A DNA stretch of 64,000 bases from Farysia itapuensis (lineage: Eukaryota; Basidiomycota; Ustilaginomycetes; Ustilaginales; Ustilaginaceae): the NCBI GenBank assembly GCA_023212645.1, contig JALBYC010000034.1, positions 53,646-117,645 on the forward strand, in the 5' to 3' direction. Under the pieces are notes generated by a model, which was not told the DNA's origin, did no database searches, and was given only the letters and a program-made list of their open reading frames with translations. Positions 29,113 to 39,299 of this stretch are shown here, piece by piece. Both the position numbers and the translations under genes were made by a program. Position 1 is the first letter of the stretch; each line of letters begins with the position of its first letter.

Positions 29113-32100
29113 ATGTCCGCTGACGCTCCGCTCGTTCAGCCCACTTCTCCTGCTGTGGATGCATCTTCTTCCTCAGTGCATCAAGAGCTGCACTTAAAGG
29201 GCTCGCAGATAGTCAATCAGTCTTCGCCTCCGTCGCCAGGTCAGCATGCCACTGAATCTAGCCGTCATTCTACCCCGGCTACTTCCACGGTGGAGTCGAT
29301 AGAGTCGACCGAGCATCAGCGCCCATCCTCATCCAAGCTCGCATCTGCACCTTTGCCTCCTTTCTCGTCCGCTGAGGCGGCAACGGCGTCCTCTTCATCT
29401 TCTCGACCTGCCTCGCCACCCGCTTCCAACAACACTGTCGATCCACTTGCTTCCATCAAGCCAGCTTACTTCTATCCTACCGACGCACATAGCTCTACTC
29501 AGGATGGCGTGCCGGTCTTTGAACCCACAATGGAACAATTCAAGGACTTTTATGCCTTCTGTCAAGCCATTGATCGATGGGGGATGCAGGCCGGCATCGT
29601 CAAAGTCGTGCCTCCTAAGGAGTGGCGCGAGGCTCTGCCCGACCTACGCCCGTCCAGCGATAAGAGTGACACTGACGAAGAGCTCGCCGATATTTCAAAG
29701 TTTCGCATCCGCAATGCCATTGTACAGCATTTCACTCCCGCCGGCTCAGGAGTGTGGAGGCAGACCAACATTACCCGCACTGCCAAGACCTGGAACGCCA
29801 AACAATGGGCAGACACATGCATCTCAGAAGATCAAAAGGGCCCCGAAATGGATCGGATGAAGTGGAAAGCGGAGGTAGATGGTGCATCCAATGGCGGCTG
29901 GGGTCCCAAGACGATTGGTGTCAAAGACGAAGCCCACCCTAGCCTCCTCGATGACGACGGCGTACGCACCAGAAGCGGCAAAGCTCGTCCCGCGGGCACC
30001 ACAGCTGATCCCAAGGCAACCAACAAACGCAAAAGACCACAGGACACTATACGCTCTCAATCGCCAATACTGACGCCTCAAGCGTCTCAAGAGCCCAAAA
30101 CGTCACCAGAATCGTCGCCGTCCAAGAAGAAAGCTGCCGATGCGAGTGTGACAGAAGACTGGCATAAATTTGACTACAAGCAGTGCTGGCTCAAAGAAGG
30201 GCTTGCCCACGACCAAATCGCGCGACTTGATAGTGAGATCAGCGTCGAGCAAGAGAACGATGCCAAGGACAATCCCACCCTCACTTCTAGCGATTGGAAT
30301 CGAGACACCTGTCGCGAAATCGAAAGCGAGTACTGGAGAGGTCTCAACTTTGGCAAGCCGCCCATGTATGGTGCTGACCTTAAAGGTTCGCTATTCGACC
30401 ACCGCACAAAAGACTGGAACGTCGCACATCTCGATAATGTGCTTACCCGCCTTAAGCTGCGTCGAAAGCTGCCTGGCGTCAACACACCCTACCTCTATTG
30501 GGGAATGTGGCGAGCGACGTTTGCTTGGCATGTCGAAGACATGGACCTGTATTCGATCAACTACATTCACTTTGGCGCGCCCAAGCAATGGTACTCGATT
30601 CGACAGGCCGATCGACAAAGATTCGAATCAGCGATGGCAGGGGCATTTCCCACTGATTCGCGTCGCTGCCCAGACTTTATGCGCCACAAGTCTTACTTGG
30701 CGTCCCCCTCTTTTCTTGCTTCTCACGGCATTCGTCCACTCAAATTGGTTCACCGTGCGGGCGAGTTTGTGATCACGTATCCCTATGGCTATCACTCTGG
30801 TTTCAATCTCGGCTACAACTGTGCCGAGAGCGTCAACTTCGCCCTCGAATCCTGGCTCGACATCGGACGAAAGGCCGACTACTGCCATTGCGATCAATCG
30901 CAGAACAGCGTCGTTATCGACGTAGACGCTTTGCTCGAGGAAAGCAAAGAGATGGAAGAGCTCGAGCGCAAACGCGAGCTGCGTAGAGCAAAGGGCGACG
31001 ATCCTGGCAAGACATTCGACGAAGAAGACCTCGAGCGGAGACGTTTAAAGAACGACAAGGCTAAAGAACGTCGCAAGCTCAAGAGAGAGCACGACGATCC
31101 GATTGACGTGACAGCAACCTCTGCTTTGCCATTCATCGGCGGGCCAGATTTCTACATTGATCCAAAGGATGCTTCCAGCAGCCCTTGCGTTTTCTGTCCT
31201 GCTGATGTGACAGTTGATCTGGTGCCCACTCCCACGGATGTCCCAACAAGCAATAATCGTCTACAGCGGATGGCGGGCCGACATGCCCACCGGCTTTGTG
31301 CCAGCTTCATACCCGAGACATGGGTGGGCAAACAGGGCAAATCGGATGTAGTCTGCGGTATCGAGGGCATCGACTCAGCTCGCTTTGCACTCAAATGTCA
31401 GATCTGCCCCAACTCAAGCCTACAGAAGCTGTATCCCAAGATTCAATGCACTCGAGGAAAGTGTCCACGCTCAGCTCACGTCAGTTGCGCGCTTGTTGAA
31501 GACAATGGTTGGTTTGTCGACCTTTGCGCCAACGAGGTGGCCGATCGACTCGAAGGCAAGAAAAATGCAGCAAAAGGTGATACAGAGGAAGATGATCGCC
31601 TGGTCGTTCTGTGCCGTCCTCACAATCCCCTCTTCCGCGAAGCCGAGGAGGCGCGTAGGGCCGAGAAGCTTCGACAACGAGTCACAGCACTCCCTGTCCC
31701 GTCCATTATTCAGATCAGGACACCAGGAGGCATGTATGAAGCTTTGATGGTCGAAATCAAAGACGCCGAGGATGAAGTCATCATCGAAGATGAGGGTCAA
31801 CGCAGCACGGTCAAATTTCAAAACATTCTGTTGGAAACCAAAGCATCCGCGACACCCAAAGAGCCTGTCACCAAAGTAGAGGCATCGCAAGGCAACGAAG
31901 AGCCGGCAAACAAGCGAACCAGACGTGCAAGCCGTAAAGCGGTCGACATTGCGGCTGCGGCCGCTGCAGACAAGGAGGATCACGAAGCTGCAACGCCCTC
32001 GCCTACGAGTCGGGCTGTACAGCAGACTGCTGAACAGGACAAGCCAAGCAGCGTGTCTGCAGAGCCGACGACAAAGAAACCATCCAAGCCTAGAGCACAA

Positions 32101-32913
32101 AGACCGTCCAAGCCCAAAACGGTCACAGCATCCACACCTGGATCCAACACGAACAACGCCTCTGACTCTGCTCGGATGCCAGAGTCAGTCTCGTCGGTGC
32201 GAGACTCGCAGAACGTGCACGCATCGCAGGAACATGCTCAATACCAGTACGGCGCACACGATCCTATGCAGCGCTATCAGCCATCGCAACACCGACCACA
32301 GCAGCCCTACGCCTACCACCAGCAGCAACAGCAGTACCAGCAGCCTCCTTATTATTCGCAGGCAGCTGGTCACAAGCCTCAAGGCACGCAGATGCCGAAT
32401 CAGGACAGTGCCACCAAATACTCGCAATCGCCCGTGTCGACTGCGCCTTCTCGCAGTGCTTATCAGCAGCAGCAACAATACATCTCTTCAGACTACTCGT
32501 CACGACATCCTGCTTACGCTGGGTATGATAATCGAGCGGACGCAAGATCGGCGCAGCATTACGGCCATCCATCAGCTCCGTATCATGGCGCTGTGGATCG
32601 AGCGCCGCCTCTGCCTACTTACGCCAAGCCACTTGCTCAGCAGCAGTACCTGTCGGCACCGGAACAGGCCCCACACACGCATTCGTACGGCGGCTACAGC
32701 ACGCACAACCCTTACGGGTATGCGCCGTATCAGTACTCGCAGTCACAGAGCCACCACGAACAGGCGAAACAGTATGCCCTATACCCTGCTGCGCAGTACA
32801 CCCGCCATGCTGTGCCTTACGAGTACGAGCCGTCGGCTGCTCACCACCATCACCACCACATGCCTGCACACTACGCTCCGCCTGCACAGAACGGACACTA
32901 CCAGCGTCCCTAG
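29113..32913 (+). CDS. JmjN/JmjC histone demethylase, KDM4/Rph1-like
   Basis: 1,266 residues from MSADAPLVQP; the open frame upstream looks like leader sequence. The JmjN domain (about 115-160) has KPAYFYPTDAHS and FKDFYAFCQAID. The JmjC domain (about 400-590) shows WHVEDMDLYSINYIHFG, giving the iron ligands His and Glu, and YHSGFNLGYNCAESVNFA, giving the distal His; KQWY binds 2-oxoglutarate. A zinc-rich extended PHD-like block (about 690-795: CVFC, CQIC, CTRGKCPRSAHVSCAL) follows. The last 250 residues are Gln/Tyr/His-rich low complexity. This layout matches KDM4/Rph1/Gis1 enzymes, which remove methyl groups from H3K9 and H3K36. Metal ligands are intact, so activity is expected. Confidence 0.92.
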   Translation: MSADAPLVQPTSPAVDASSSSVHQELHLKGSQIVNQSSPPSPGQHATESSRHSTPATSTVESIESTEHQRPSSSKLASAPLPPFSSAEAATASSSSSRPASPPASNNTVDPLASIKPAYFYPTDAHSSTQDGVPVFEPTMEQFKDFYAFCQAIDRWGMQAGIVKVVPPKEWREALPDLRPSSDKSDTDEELADISKFRIRNAIVQHFTPAGSGVWRQTNITRTAKTWNAKQWADTCISEDQKGPEMDRMKWKAEVDGASNGGWGPKTIGVKDEAHPSLLDDDGVRTRSGKARPAGTTADPKATNKRKRPQDTIRSQSPILTPQASQEPKTSPESSPSKKKAADASVTEDWHKFDYKQCWLKEGLAHDQIARLDSEISVEQENDAKDNPTLTSSDWNRDTCREIESEYWRGLNFGKPPMYGADLKGSLFDHRTKDWNVAHLDNVLTRLKLRRKLPGVNTPYLYWGMWRATFAWHVEDMDLYSINYIHFGAPKQWYSIRQADRQRFESAMAGAFPTDSRRCPDFMRHKSYLASPSFLASHGIRPLKLVHRAGEFVITYPYGYHSGFNLGYNCAESVNFALESWLDIGRKADYCHCDQSQNSVVIDVDALLEESKEMEELERKRELRRAKGDDPGKTFDEEDLERRRLKNDKAKERRKLKREHDDPIDVTATSALPFIGGPDFYIDPKDASSSPCVFCPADVTVDLVPTPTDVPTSNNRLQRMAGRHAHRLCASFIPETWVGKQGKSDVVCGIEGIDSARFALKCQICPNSSLQKLYPKIQCTRGKCPRSAHVSCALVEDNGWFVDLCANEVADRLEGKKNAAKGDTEEDDRLVVLCRPHNPLFREAEEARRAEKLRQRVTALPVPSIIQIRTPGGMYEALMVEIKDAEDEVIIEDEGQRSTVKFQNILLETKASATPKEPVTKVEASQGNEEPANKRTRRASRKAVDIAAAAAADKEDHEAATPSPTSRAVQQTAEQDKPSSVSAEPTTKKPSKPRAQRPSKPKTVTASTPGSNTNNASDSARMPESVSSVRDSQNVHASQEHAQYQYGAHDPMQRYQPSQHRPQQPYAYHQQQQQYQQPPYYSQAAGHKPQGTQMPNQDSATKYSQSPVSTAPSRSAYQQQQQYISSDYSSRHPAYAGYDNRADARSAQHYGHPSAPYHGAVDRAPPLPTYAKPLAQQQYLSAPEQAPHTHSYGGYSTHNPYGYAPYQYSQSQSHHEQAKQYALYPAAQYTRHAVPYEYEPSAAHHHHHHMPAHYAPPAQNGHYQRP

Positions 32914-33014
32914 ACATCTCGGCTGGCATTATACTTGCGCAGTATCTCTTCGCCTCTCGAGCTGATGTGCTGCCCGGCTAGTAATACCATCGACAGTGAC
33001 ACTGGGAACGTGGA

Positions 33015-35393
33015 TCAGAGTTGTGTTTCAATGGCTGTGCGACAGGCGTGTACTTGTTCGCGGTACGAGTTTGAGACAGGCCAGGCGGCGGCTAGTACGC
33101 CTAGACATGCTTCTGCGAAGCCTATTCCGCTGACACTTGTCTCTACGCGGAGATCGTTGTCGTCGCCCGTGGGGATGTTGTTGTTGTTCTTGCTGTGAGA
33201 GGGGTTGGGGTTGGTGATTCGGCCTGCGGCGATGCTGACGGCGAGGCCGTAGGAGGCGACCAATTGGCAACAACCAGTGACTGGCCAGTGCGGTGCATAG
33301 ATGGGGGCAGTGAGAGTGTGGGCCGCGTCGTCGTCAGCCAGCGCTGACGACGCGCGTGCGTAGCGGCGGAAATGCTCGTCCGTCTCGACACGCATAATAT
33401 GTAGAATCGCGTCAGACGAGGCAACGATTTGTGAAACACTCGCCTTCATCTCGCTCACATAGTCCATCGGTAGGAGCAAAGCTGATGGATCTACGGCGTC
33501 CGAAGCGGCATCGCTAATCTTAGCTCGCTGAAAGCTGCACGATTGCAAGTTGAGTGTCAGGTCGGAAAACCAAAACAGTCTGTGCATGTGTACCCGACCC
33601 GCGTGGAGCATCATGAGACAGTCAAACAGCATCACACGCTCGTTGGCATTGCTTTCCTGTTCGCTTTCACCGTTGGTATTATGATCTTGTTCGTGAACGG
33701 GTGGCCGATGCTGTCGCGCTTGTTTGCGCAAGACGCTGACCGACAACTGCTGCGCTTCGGCGATGACATTCGCCTGAATAGTGTCCGCGGCGACAAGACG
33801 TCTAATTGTGGCGGCTGTGGGTGTGCGTCTCGAGGCGGTGACGGAGTCGATCAAGAGTGCAACGGCACGAACGCGGATGCTATAGATCTGTGCGAGTAAG
33901 CCAGCATTACCGCTGCGACTATCGTGTGGGAAAGTGTTGCTGGTACGGACTTGTGCAAGAGCACGCATGATCTTGCCGCCAGACGCCACATCCATGATAG
34001 CATCTAGTATCCAAACTTCCCACCAAATCCGTCTTAGGGAATCTTTCGTACCATGCTCGGAGGAAGCAAAGGCACTATAGCTTGTCTCTTCTTCAATACA
34101 ATGTAGTCTGACGCGTAGTGTGGCTGAGCGAGCAAGACATAGATGTCGCTCTAAAGCAACATCGTCCATAGAGCTGTAGTCGAGGTAGACGAGTAGAACG
34201 AGAAAGGCTACATGATGAGCGACCAGCGCGACGTCGTCGGACGAGTGCAAGACGTCGAGAAAGGCGCTTGCACTAGCGCACTCGATGCTCTTTGCGTGCA
34301 TCAGTCTACATGATGGACTGTCGAACCCATCATACAGAGCATGACCTAGGGCGGCAGCGGGATAGGCCTGATCCCCAAAAACGCTTAGCTGCTCGTAGAA
34401 TTTCCTTTCGCTCGAATACAGCGGCACGCTCCGACCGACGCCGGCAAAGAAGCGTGAGATACCGTCAACAACGTTTGTGTCAAGCCCTGTTGCTGCTGGT
34501 ACTGTAAGGTGGTCCGGGACAGAAAGTCGTGTAACGGCAGAGGGACTGCTGTCTAGGTCTTGTATACGCTTTCGCAGAAGCGCAAATTGATCTAGTGCCA
34601 TTGCGGATGCACCTTCTGCCGAAAGACCAGAACTGCTGTTCGAGAACGCCGCAGCAACTTCATCCTGCCTGTCCAAGGCTGCAACGACATTAGTGAGGGT
34701 GTCGAGCTCTTGCGGTGCTGATTGTGATTGTATTGCGCCATAGTCTCCGTCCTGGAACAGACTCTGATCAAGAAGTTGCATCAAGGACCCGTACTGCTCG
34801 GTGTCAAATTTGATCGACTCATCATCGCTGGCCGGAATCCCATCCGCGGGAGTGTTCATGAAGGTAAAGTCATCTCTAATGGTACCGAGATGCGTGTTCA
34901 TTGATTCGAGTACCTCTGAGCTATTTCCGGGGCTCGTTCTCGTCTTGACCCGAGTGTCGGCTCTGGCCTTGCTTCTGTTGCCATCCCAGTCATCGCGCTC
35001 TTCGCTACTACTCCCATCGTCGCCATGTTCCTCGCTTACAAAAGTGCGTCTTCGTTTGGGAGGCCGGCCGAAGCGTTGACACGGCTTCCACATGCACGCC
35101 GACTGCAAACGGGCGCAGCGAGAACATGGCGTGTCGGCTTCAATGATGTCTGCAGCCATTGCAAGGTTGAATTGATCCGCTTTTTTGGCAGACTCGCTGT
35201 AATCGAGGGCTTGCTGTCGCGCCATTGCACTGGGAATCATGCCGTCACACTTGCTTTTGCTCGCACGACAAGGCAAGCACGCCAACACTGAGCGGGAGAC
35301 GGCGTGCCGCGACACCGCCGTCTTACTCGACGACGACAGCTCCGCACCTTGGGGCGTCTGTACCGGAGCCGAAAAAGGCGAAGGACGCTGCAT
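33015..35393 (-). CDS. Zn2Cys6 fungal transcription factor with an expanded zinc-cluster loop
   Basis: 792 residues from MQRPSPFSAP; an earlier in-frame Met adds a Cys-rich leader and is less likely. The cluster uses Cys at about 39, 42, 49, then 90, 93, 100: C-x2-C-x6-C followed by a 40-residue loop, then C-x2-C-x6-C. Most Gal4-type clusters have 5-16 residues there. The basic RFGRPPKRRRT follows. Residues 320-700 resemble the fungal-specific middle homology region, with the LRRIWWEVWILDA motif. No target is known. The gene is divergent from an ABCG transporter with 345 bp between them, a layout common for regulator and efflux-pump pairs. Confidence 0.88.
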   Translation of the reverse strand: MQRPSPFSAPVQTPQGAELSSSSKTAVSRHAVSRSVLACLPCRASKSKCDGMIPSAMARQQALDYSESAKKADQFNLAMAADIIEADTPCSRCARLQSACMWKPCQRFGRPPKRRRTFVSEEHGDDGSSSEERDDWDGNRSKARADTRVKTRTSPGNSSEVLESMNTHLGTIRDDFTFMNTPADGIPASDDESIKFDTEQYGSLMQLLDQSLFQDGDYGAIQSQSAPQELDTLTNVVAALDRQDEVAAAFSNSSSGLSAEGASAMALDQFALLRKRIQDLDSSPSAVTRLSVPDHLTVPAATGLDTNVVDGISRFFAGVGRSVPLYSSERKFYEQLSVFGDQAYPAAALGHALYDGFDSPSCRLMHAKSIECASASAFLDVLHSSDDVALVAHHVAFLVLLVYLDYSSMDDVALERHLCLARSATLRVRLHCIEEETSYSAFASSEHGTKDSLRRIWWEVWILDAIMDVASGGKIMRALAQVRTSNTFPHDSRSGNAGLLAQIYSIRVRAVALLIDSVTASRRTPTAATIRRLVAADTIQANVIAEAQQLSVSVLRKQARQHRPPVHEQDHNTNGESEQESNANERVMLFDCLMMLHAGRVHMHRLFWFSDLTLNLQSCSFQRAKISDAASDAVDPSALLLPMDYVSEMKASVSQIVASSDAILHIMRVETDEHFRRYARASSALADDDAAHTLTAPIYAPHWPVTGCCQLVASYGLAVSIAAGRITNPNPSHSKNNNNIPTGDDNDLRVETSVSGIGFAEACLGVLAAAWPVSNSYREQVHACRTAIETQL

Positions 35394-35738
35394 AGGGTGT
35401 AGTAGACTCCATGGACAACACGTACAACACTGATACAAGAGGGCCCAGAGTAGCAGTGGACCCTGGAGTCCTGCCACTCTTCGGCTATTTCTTGGCCCAG
35501 AGCCGTCGGCTACTTATTTTTTCGTGGTCAAGGCGGAGATGGAATGCTTGCCGCCCCACATGTCCAATATGATGCAGGGCATAACAAGGCACAGCGCAGC
35601 TCGAAAAGTAGCCGTCGCTCACCTTTGGCAAACCGCAAAGATTGTCGCTGGAACTCGAGATATAAGAGGGGCGTCGCTCGTAGGAATGGCTTCTCACAAG
35701 AAAGAAAGAAACTGTTCAAAGCAATCCCGTGCTAAAAC
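35394..35738. promoter_or_regulatory. Divergent regulator/ABCG promoter with a CCG-N-CGG palindrome
   Basis: 345 bp between the starts of the Zn2Cys6 factor and the ABCG transporter. At 35501-35511 lies AGCCG-T-CGGCT, a perfect everted CGG pair of the kind bound by Zn2Cys6 dimers. A second AGCCGTCG copy occurs at 35610-35617, and a single CGG at 35482-35484. TATAAGAGG at 35661-35669, about 75 bp before the transporter ATG, is a candidate TATA box. Confidence 0.6.
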
Positions 35739-37733
35739 ATGACAGGCCATCCTACCACCGAGATCCAAGGCGAGAGCACAGCTTTGCGCTGGAGTGACAT
35801 TCGCTTTGATGCTCCCAAATCGACAATGGCAAGACTGTATCAGCGTGGCGACTCAGCTACATCGACGAAAATTCTCCTCAACAATATCCATGGCCACCTG
35901 TTGCGAGGAGAGATGTTGGCCATCATGGGTCCTAGCGGTGCTGGCAAGAGCACGCTGCTCGATGTGCTTGCCGGTAGGGTCCAGCCTACTGCCGGATCTG
36001 TCGAAGCGGACAAATTCGACTACTTCAGAAAGCAGGGCGATACCGAGTCTGCGGCTGCTGCACGAGACAGCAGCGTAGTTGCCACAAGTTACGTCGAGCA
36101 GCATGATACACTGCTTGGTGTGCTTACCGTACGCGAAACGCTGTACTACTCCGCCAAGCTCAGTATGCCAATGGAGACTTCAGAGAAAGACGTCAATGCG
36201 CGCGTGCAGACTGTTCTCAATGGGCTCGGCCTCGCCAGCGTGGCAAACAACAGGATTGGCACTCCCATCAAGCGCGGTATCAGTGGAGGTCAGAAGCGAA
36301 GAGTCACGATCGGCTGCTCACTGGTCGCCATGCCTCGCGTGCTATTCCTCGACGAGCCGACTTCTGGCTTGGACATACATACAGCCTACGAAGTCATGTC
36401 CAGCATCGCTCGGTTCGCGCGCCAGTACGACATCGCCGTTTGTGCCACCATTCACAGTCCAAATCGAGAGATATTTCACATGTTTTCGCGCGTCATGCTC
36501 TTGGCACGGGGAAACACGGTCTACTATGGTCCCACACATGATGTACAGACATACATGGACCAGCTTGGAGAACCGTGTCCGTCCAAGACCAATGTGGCAG
36601 ACCATATGCTACGTATCGTCAGTGACGAACAGTACAACGCTTCAGACAACAGCAACGCCAGCGATAGCGATGATGATAGCGAAAAACTTCCAACGACCGT
36701 TATGGGTATTCGTGGTAACATTGCCAAGCTGAGTGCACGCTGGCAAATGCAAGTGGAGCGACAAGGCTCTCAGGAGTACAGACATACGGCGTCTACATTA
36801 CCCTCTTCTCTGCCGAAGGCCGCTCAGCGACAGTCCCACGGTCAGTCAGGCGTGCTCGTCTCCAAAGGTCCTCCTTCACTTGGTCGCGCAACGCGACATC
36901 TGGGCTTTGCGACGTGGATTCTTACAAAGCGCAACGTGCTCAATTATCGCCGTAATCTGCTAGCGTACGGTGTCCGCTTTGCCATGTATATCGGTATGGG
37001 TGTGCTTTTGGCCACCGTCTGGGTCAACCTTGCAAAGCTCGACACGCGCATCAACGATCGTCTTTCCGTCCACTTCTTCTCCGTCGCTTTTTTGGGCTTT
37101 ATGAGCGTTGCTGGGATACCATCATTTCTTGAAGAGCGGGGCGTCATGCGTCGCGAGCGCGGTAACGGCCTGTATGGACCGGCCCCCTTTACCATTGCCA
37201 ACACGCTGGTCACGATGCCTTTCCTGTTTGCGTGTGCACTGGTGTTTGCCGTCATTATGTACTGGTCTATCGGGCTCCATGCTGGCGCAGTGCCGTTCTT
37301 GCGCTGGCTGGCTTTTCTCTACCTCGGTGTGCTCGCTGCCGAGATGCAGTCGCTGCTCGTCGCTGCGCTCCTGCCAGTCTTTGTAGCCGCACTCGCCATT
37401 GCGGCTTTCCTGAACGGCTTTTGGATGACTACGCAAGGCTACTTTATGCGAACCGAAAGTCTTCCCCGCTTCTGGTACTATTGGGCGCACTTTATCAACT
37501 ACGAAACATACGCACTGGCGTTACTCGTGCGCGTGGACTTCAAGGGCTTGGTCTTCAAGTGCGCAGTGCCCGACCAATGCACTTTCCCAGCTGACCCTCA
37601 GCAGCCCAATACCGTCCTGGGCTCCACCGTCGTGTCCACCTTGCAGTTTGACACAATCCCATTTGGCGCACAAGCAGCAATCTTGCTCTCAATCACGGTT
37701 GTATATCGTCTCTTGTTCTACATTGTCCTTTGA
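35739..37733 (+). CDS. ABCG-family half-transporter
   Basis: 664 residues, intronless. The nucleotide-binding domain comes first: Walker A GPSGAGKST at about 65-73, the signature ISGGQKRR at about 180, and Walker B VLFLDEPTSGLD just after. A membrane domain of about six helices occupies 395-664, giving the NBD-TMD order of ABCG (WHITE-type) half transporters. These work as dimers. Fungal members export sterols, lipids, pigments or drugs, but the substrate cannot be told from sequence. A Ser/Asp-rich linker lies at about 300-325. It is divergent from a Zn2Cys6 regulator and has a TATA box, so inducible expression is plausible. Confidence 0.92.
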   Translation: MTGHPTTEIQGESTALRWSDIRFDAPKSTMARLYQRGDSATSTKILLNNIHGHLLRGEMLAIMGPSGAGKSTLLDVLAGRVQPTAGSVEADKFDYFRKQGDTESAAAARDSSVVATSYVEQHDTLLGVLTVRETLYYSAKLSMPMETSEKDVNARVQTVLNGLGLASVANNRIGTPIKRGISGGQKRRVTIGCSLVAMPRVLFLDEPTSGLDIHTAYEVMSSIARFARQYDIAVCATIHSPNREIFHMFSRVMLLARGNTVYYGPTHDVQTYMDQLGEPCPSKTNVADHMLRIVSDEQYNASDNSNASDSDDDSEKLPTTVMGIRGNIAKLSARWQMQVERQGSQEYRHTASTLPSSLPKAAQRQSHGQSGVLVSKGPPSLGRATRHLGFATWILTKRNVLNYRRNLLAYGVRFAMYIGMGVLLATVWVNLAKLDTRINDRLSVHFFSVAFLGFMSVAGIPSFLEERGVMRRERGNGLYGPAPFTIANTLVTMPFLFACALVFAVIMYWSIGLHAGAVPFLRWLAFLYLGVLAAEMQSLLVAALLPVFVAALAIAAFLNGFWMTTQGYFMRTESLPRFWYYWAHFINYETYALALLVRVDFKGLVFKCAVPDQCTFPADPQQPNTVLGSTVVSTLQFDTIPFGAQAAILLSITVVYRLLFYIVL

Positions 37734-38500
37734 TTACAGAAAGCATAAGCACCATCGTCCCGTTAAATTAGCCCCTGCTGTATATAATCGTTTTTCAGCG
37801 AGACATCTTCGACATGTTGCCTGTAGTGAGAGCAAATTTACCGCGTTGTCTCCGATGTGCGAGGACTGGAAGCTGAGCAGTTTTATGTCCCAATCTTTGC
37901 TAGTGTACCTCGGGGCCTCGGCGGAGAAATTATCTATTGCGCCTCTCTTGCACAGTCTGTACCCCTCTCTTGCCACTGCCTTGCTATGCGTTACACAAAA
38001 CACCGAGTCGCAGATAGCCTTGTGCGGTACGTGCGGTCTCAGCATGCGTAAACAATGTTACGTGGTGAATCATACCTGTGCTGTGTCCGGAGAAGCACAT
38101 TCTGTGATTACTTTTGACTCACAAAGTTTTGGGTGGCGAAGGCGTAGACAACTTGATGCCCATTGCAGCCCCAATCGGCCTCTGTTGATCTGCTGCAGCT
38201 TTGCCAAAGTAAAAGTCTCGGGCTTCGCACGCTGAGCTAAATTCATCGCCAAACCTTGCCCCGTGTGTGTGCAGATGTTACGCTGATCTACGGCCGTCGG
38301 CAGGCGGCCGCTCCATTTTAGCCAAGCTCGATTGTGGTCGCAATTGGGCTTGTAGTGATTTTCGGATCAACCGATGGTCCACTTCTAGCTTCTTTCTGTG
38401 ACATTGGCGTACCGCATGGACAGTCCACACTGGCATATATACCGCAGCAAAGGAAGATTTGCTGCGCTTTTCTTGCCATGACGCTCACCTGTCTGCCGAG
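37734..38500. other. Intergenic region before the AA10 gene
   Basis: 767 bp without a recognised gene. Open frames here have no domain-like features. CATATATACC at about 38434-38443, some 60 bp before the LPMO start, is a candidate TATA box. No tRNA-like B box was found by eye. Confidence 0.5.
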
Positions 38501-39181
38501 ATGATCTGCCTCCTCTTTGCGGTGTTTTTGTTTCTATGTACGCATCTCGTCTACAAAGTCAACGCACATGGGTACGTGAGTAGTCCTCCATCTCGCTCGT
38601 ACAACTGCAAATTGGGCACTGCGACCAACTGTGGCGATATCCAGTGGGAGCCTCAATCAGTCGAGTCGACCAAAGGCTTGCCATTTTTGCGCGCCGCGTC
38701 GAGCGGCCACACGCTGTGCTCGGGTGGCCTTTCGCGCTTTGCCCAGCTAGACAGGACAGAAGGCTGGCCCATTGCTAGTGCAGCAGACCTTTCGGCGTTT
38801 ACGTGGACCTTTACCGCTCAACATGCGACGGATAATTTCCAGTACTTTCTGACCAAAGAGGGCTGGGATCAGTCGACAGGACTCGACGCATCTGACCTTG
38901 ACAGCTCACCTTTCCTCACCGTGGACATGAATGGCAAACCACCCGGTGCGAGCGAGACGCATACCGTCGGGACATTGCCATCCCGTACAGGCCACCACAT
39001 TGTATACGCCGTCTGGACGATCGACAATACCAGCAACGCATTCTACCAGTGCATCGATCTCGATTTTGGCACTAAGACCACGGCCTCTAGCGCAGACTCC
39101 GGTCCTGTCGAAGAAACTACTGCTGCTGCTTCTGAGACTTGTGCGCGAAAAAGACACGCAATTCACGCAAACGCGCTCTAG
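38501..39181 (+). CDS. Secreted AA10-type lytic polysaccharide monooxygenase
   Basis: 226 residues. The start MICLLFAVFLFLC gives a signal peptide of about 22 residues, and cleavage before HGYVSSPPSRSYNC leaves the essential N-terminal His of the copper brace. The second His is in SSGHTLCSGG at about mature residue 60. Conserved AA10 elements are AFTWTFTAQHATDNFQYFLTKEGWDQ (about 100-130) and WTIDNTSNAFYQCIDLDF near the end; several Cys pairs are present. AA10 enzymes cleave chitin or cellulose oxidatively. Most are bacterial or viral, and a chitin-active one is known from Ustilago maydis. Here there is no chitin-binding module, only a short Ser/Thr tail with a basic end. Substrate is inferred only. 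Confidence 0.88.
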   Translation: MICLLFAVFLFLCTHLVYKVNAHGYVSSPPSRSYNCKLGTATNCGDIQWEPQSVESTKGLPFLRAASSGHTLCSGGLSRFAQLDRTEGWPIASAADLSAFTWTFTAQHATDNFQYFLTKEGWDQSTGLDASDLDSSPFLTVDMNGKPPGASETHTVGTLPSRTGHHIVYAVWTIDNTSNAFYQCIDLDFGTKTTASSADSGPVEETTAAASETCARKRHAIHANAL

Positions 39182-39299
39182 CCCTGGTCGAGACCAACCC
39201 CCTACGTCCGGAACACTAACCTCTCTTACTGTACGCACTTTGCACAAACCGCGTTTCAATGTTTGACATGTTTGGCAGACTTTTTGCTCTCGATGCTTG

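Noticed and set aside
35120..35250. The long Zn2Cys6 loop as an unspliced intron
   Set aside because: No consensus donor such as GTAAG or GTATG was found that would restore a short loop in frame.
37734..38500. A 195-codon gene overlapping the end of the ABCG gene
   Set aside because: The frame at 37648-38235 overlaps the transporter, with no domain or coding bias after it; treated as chance.
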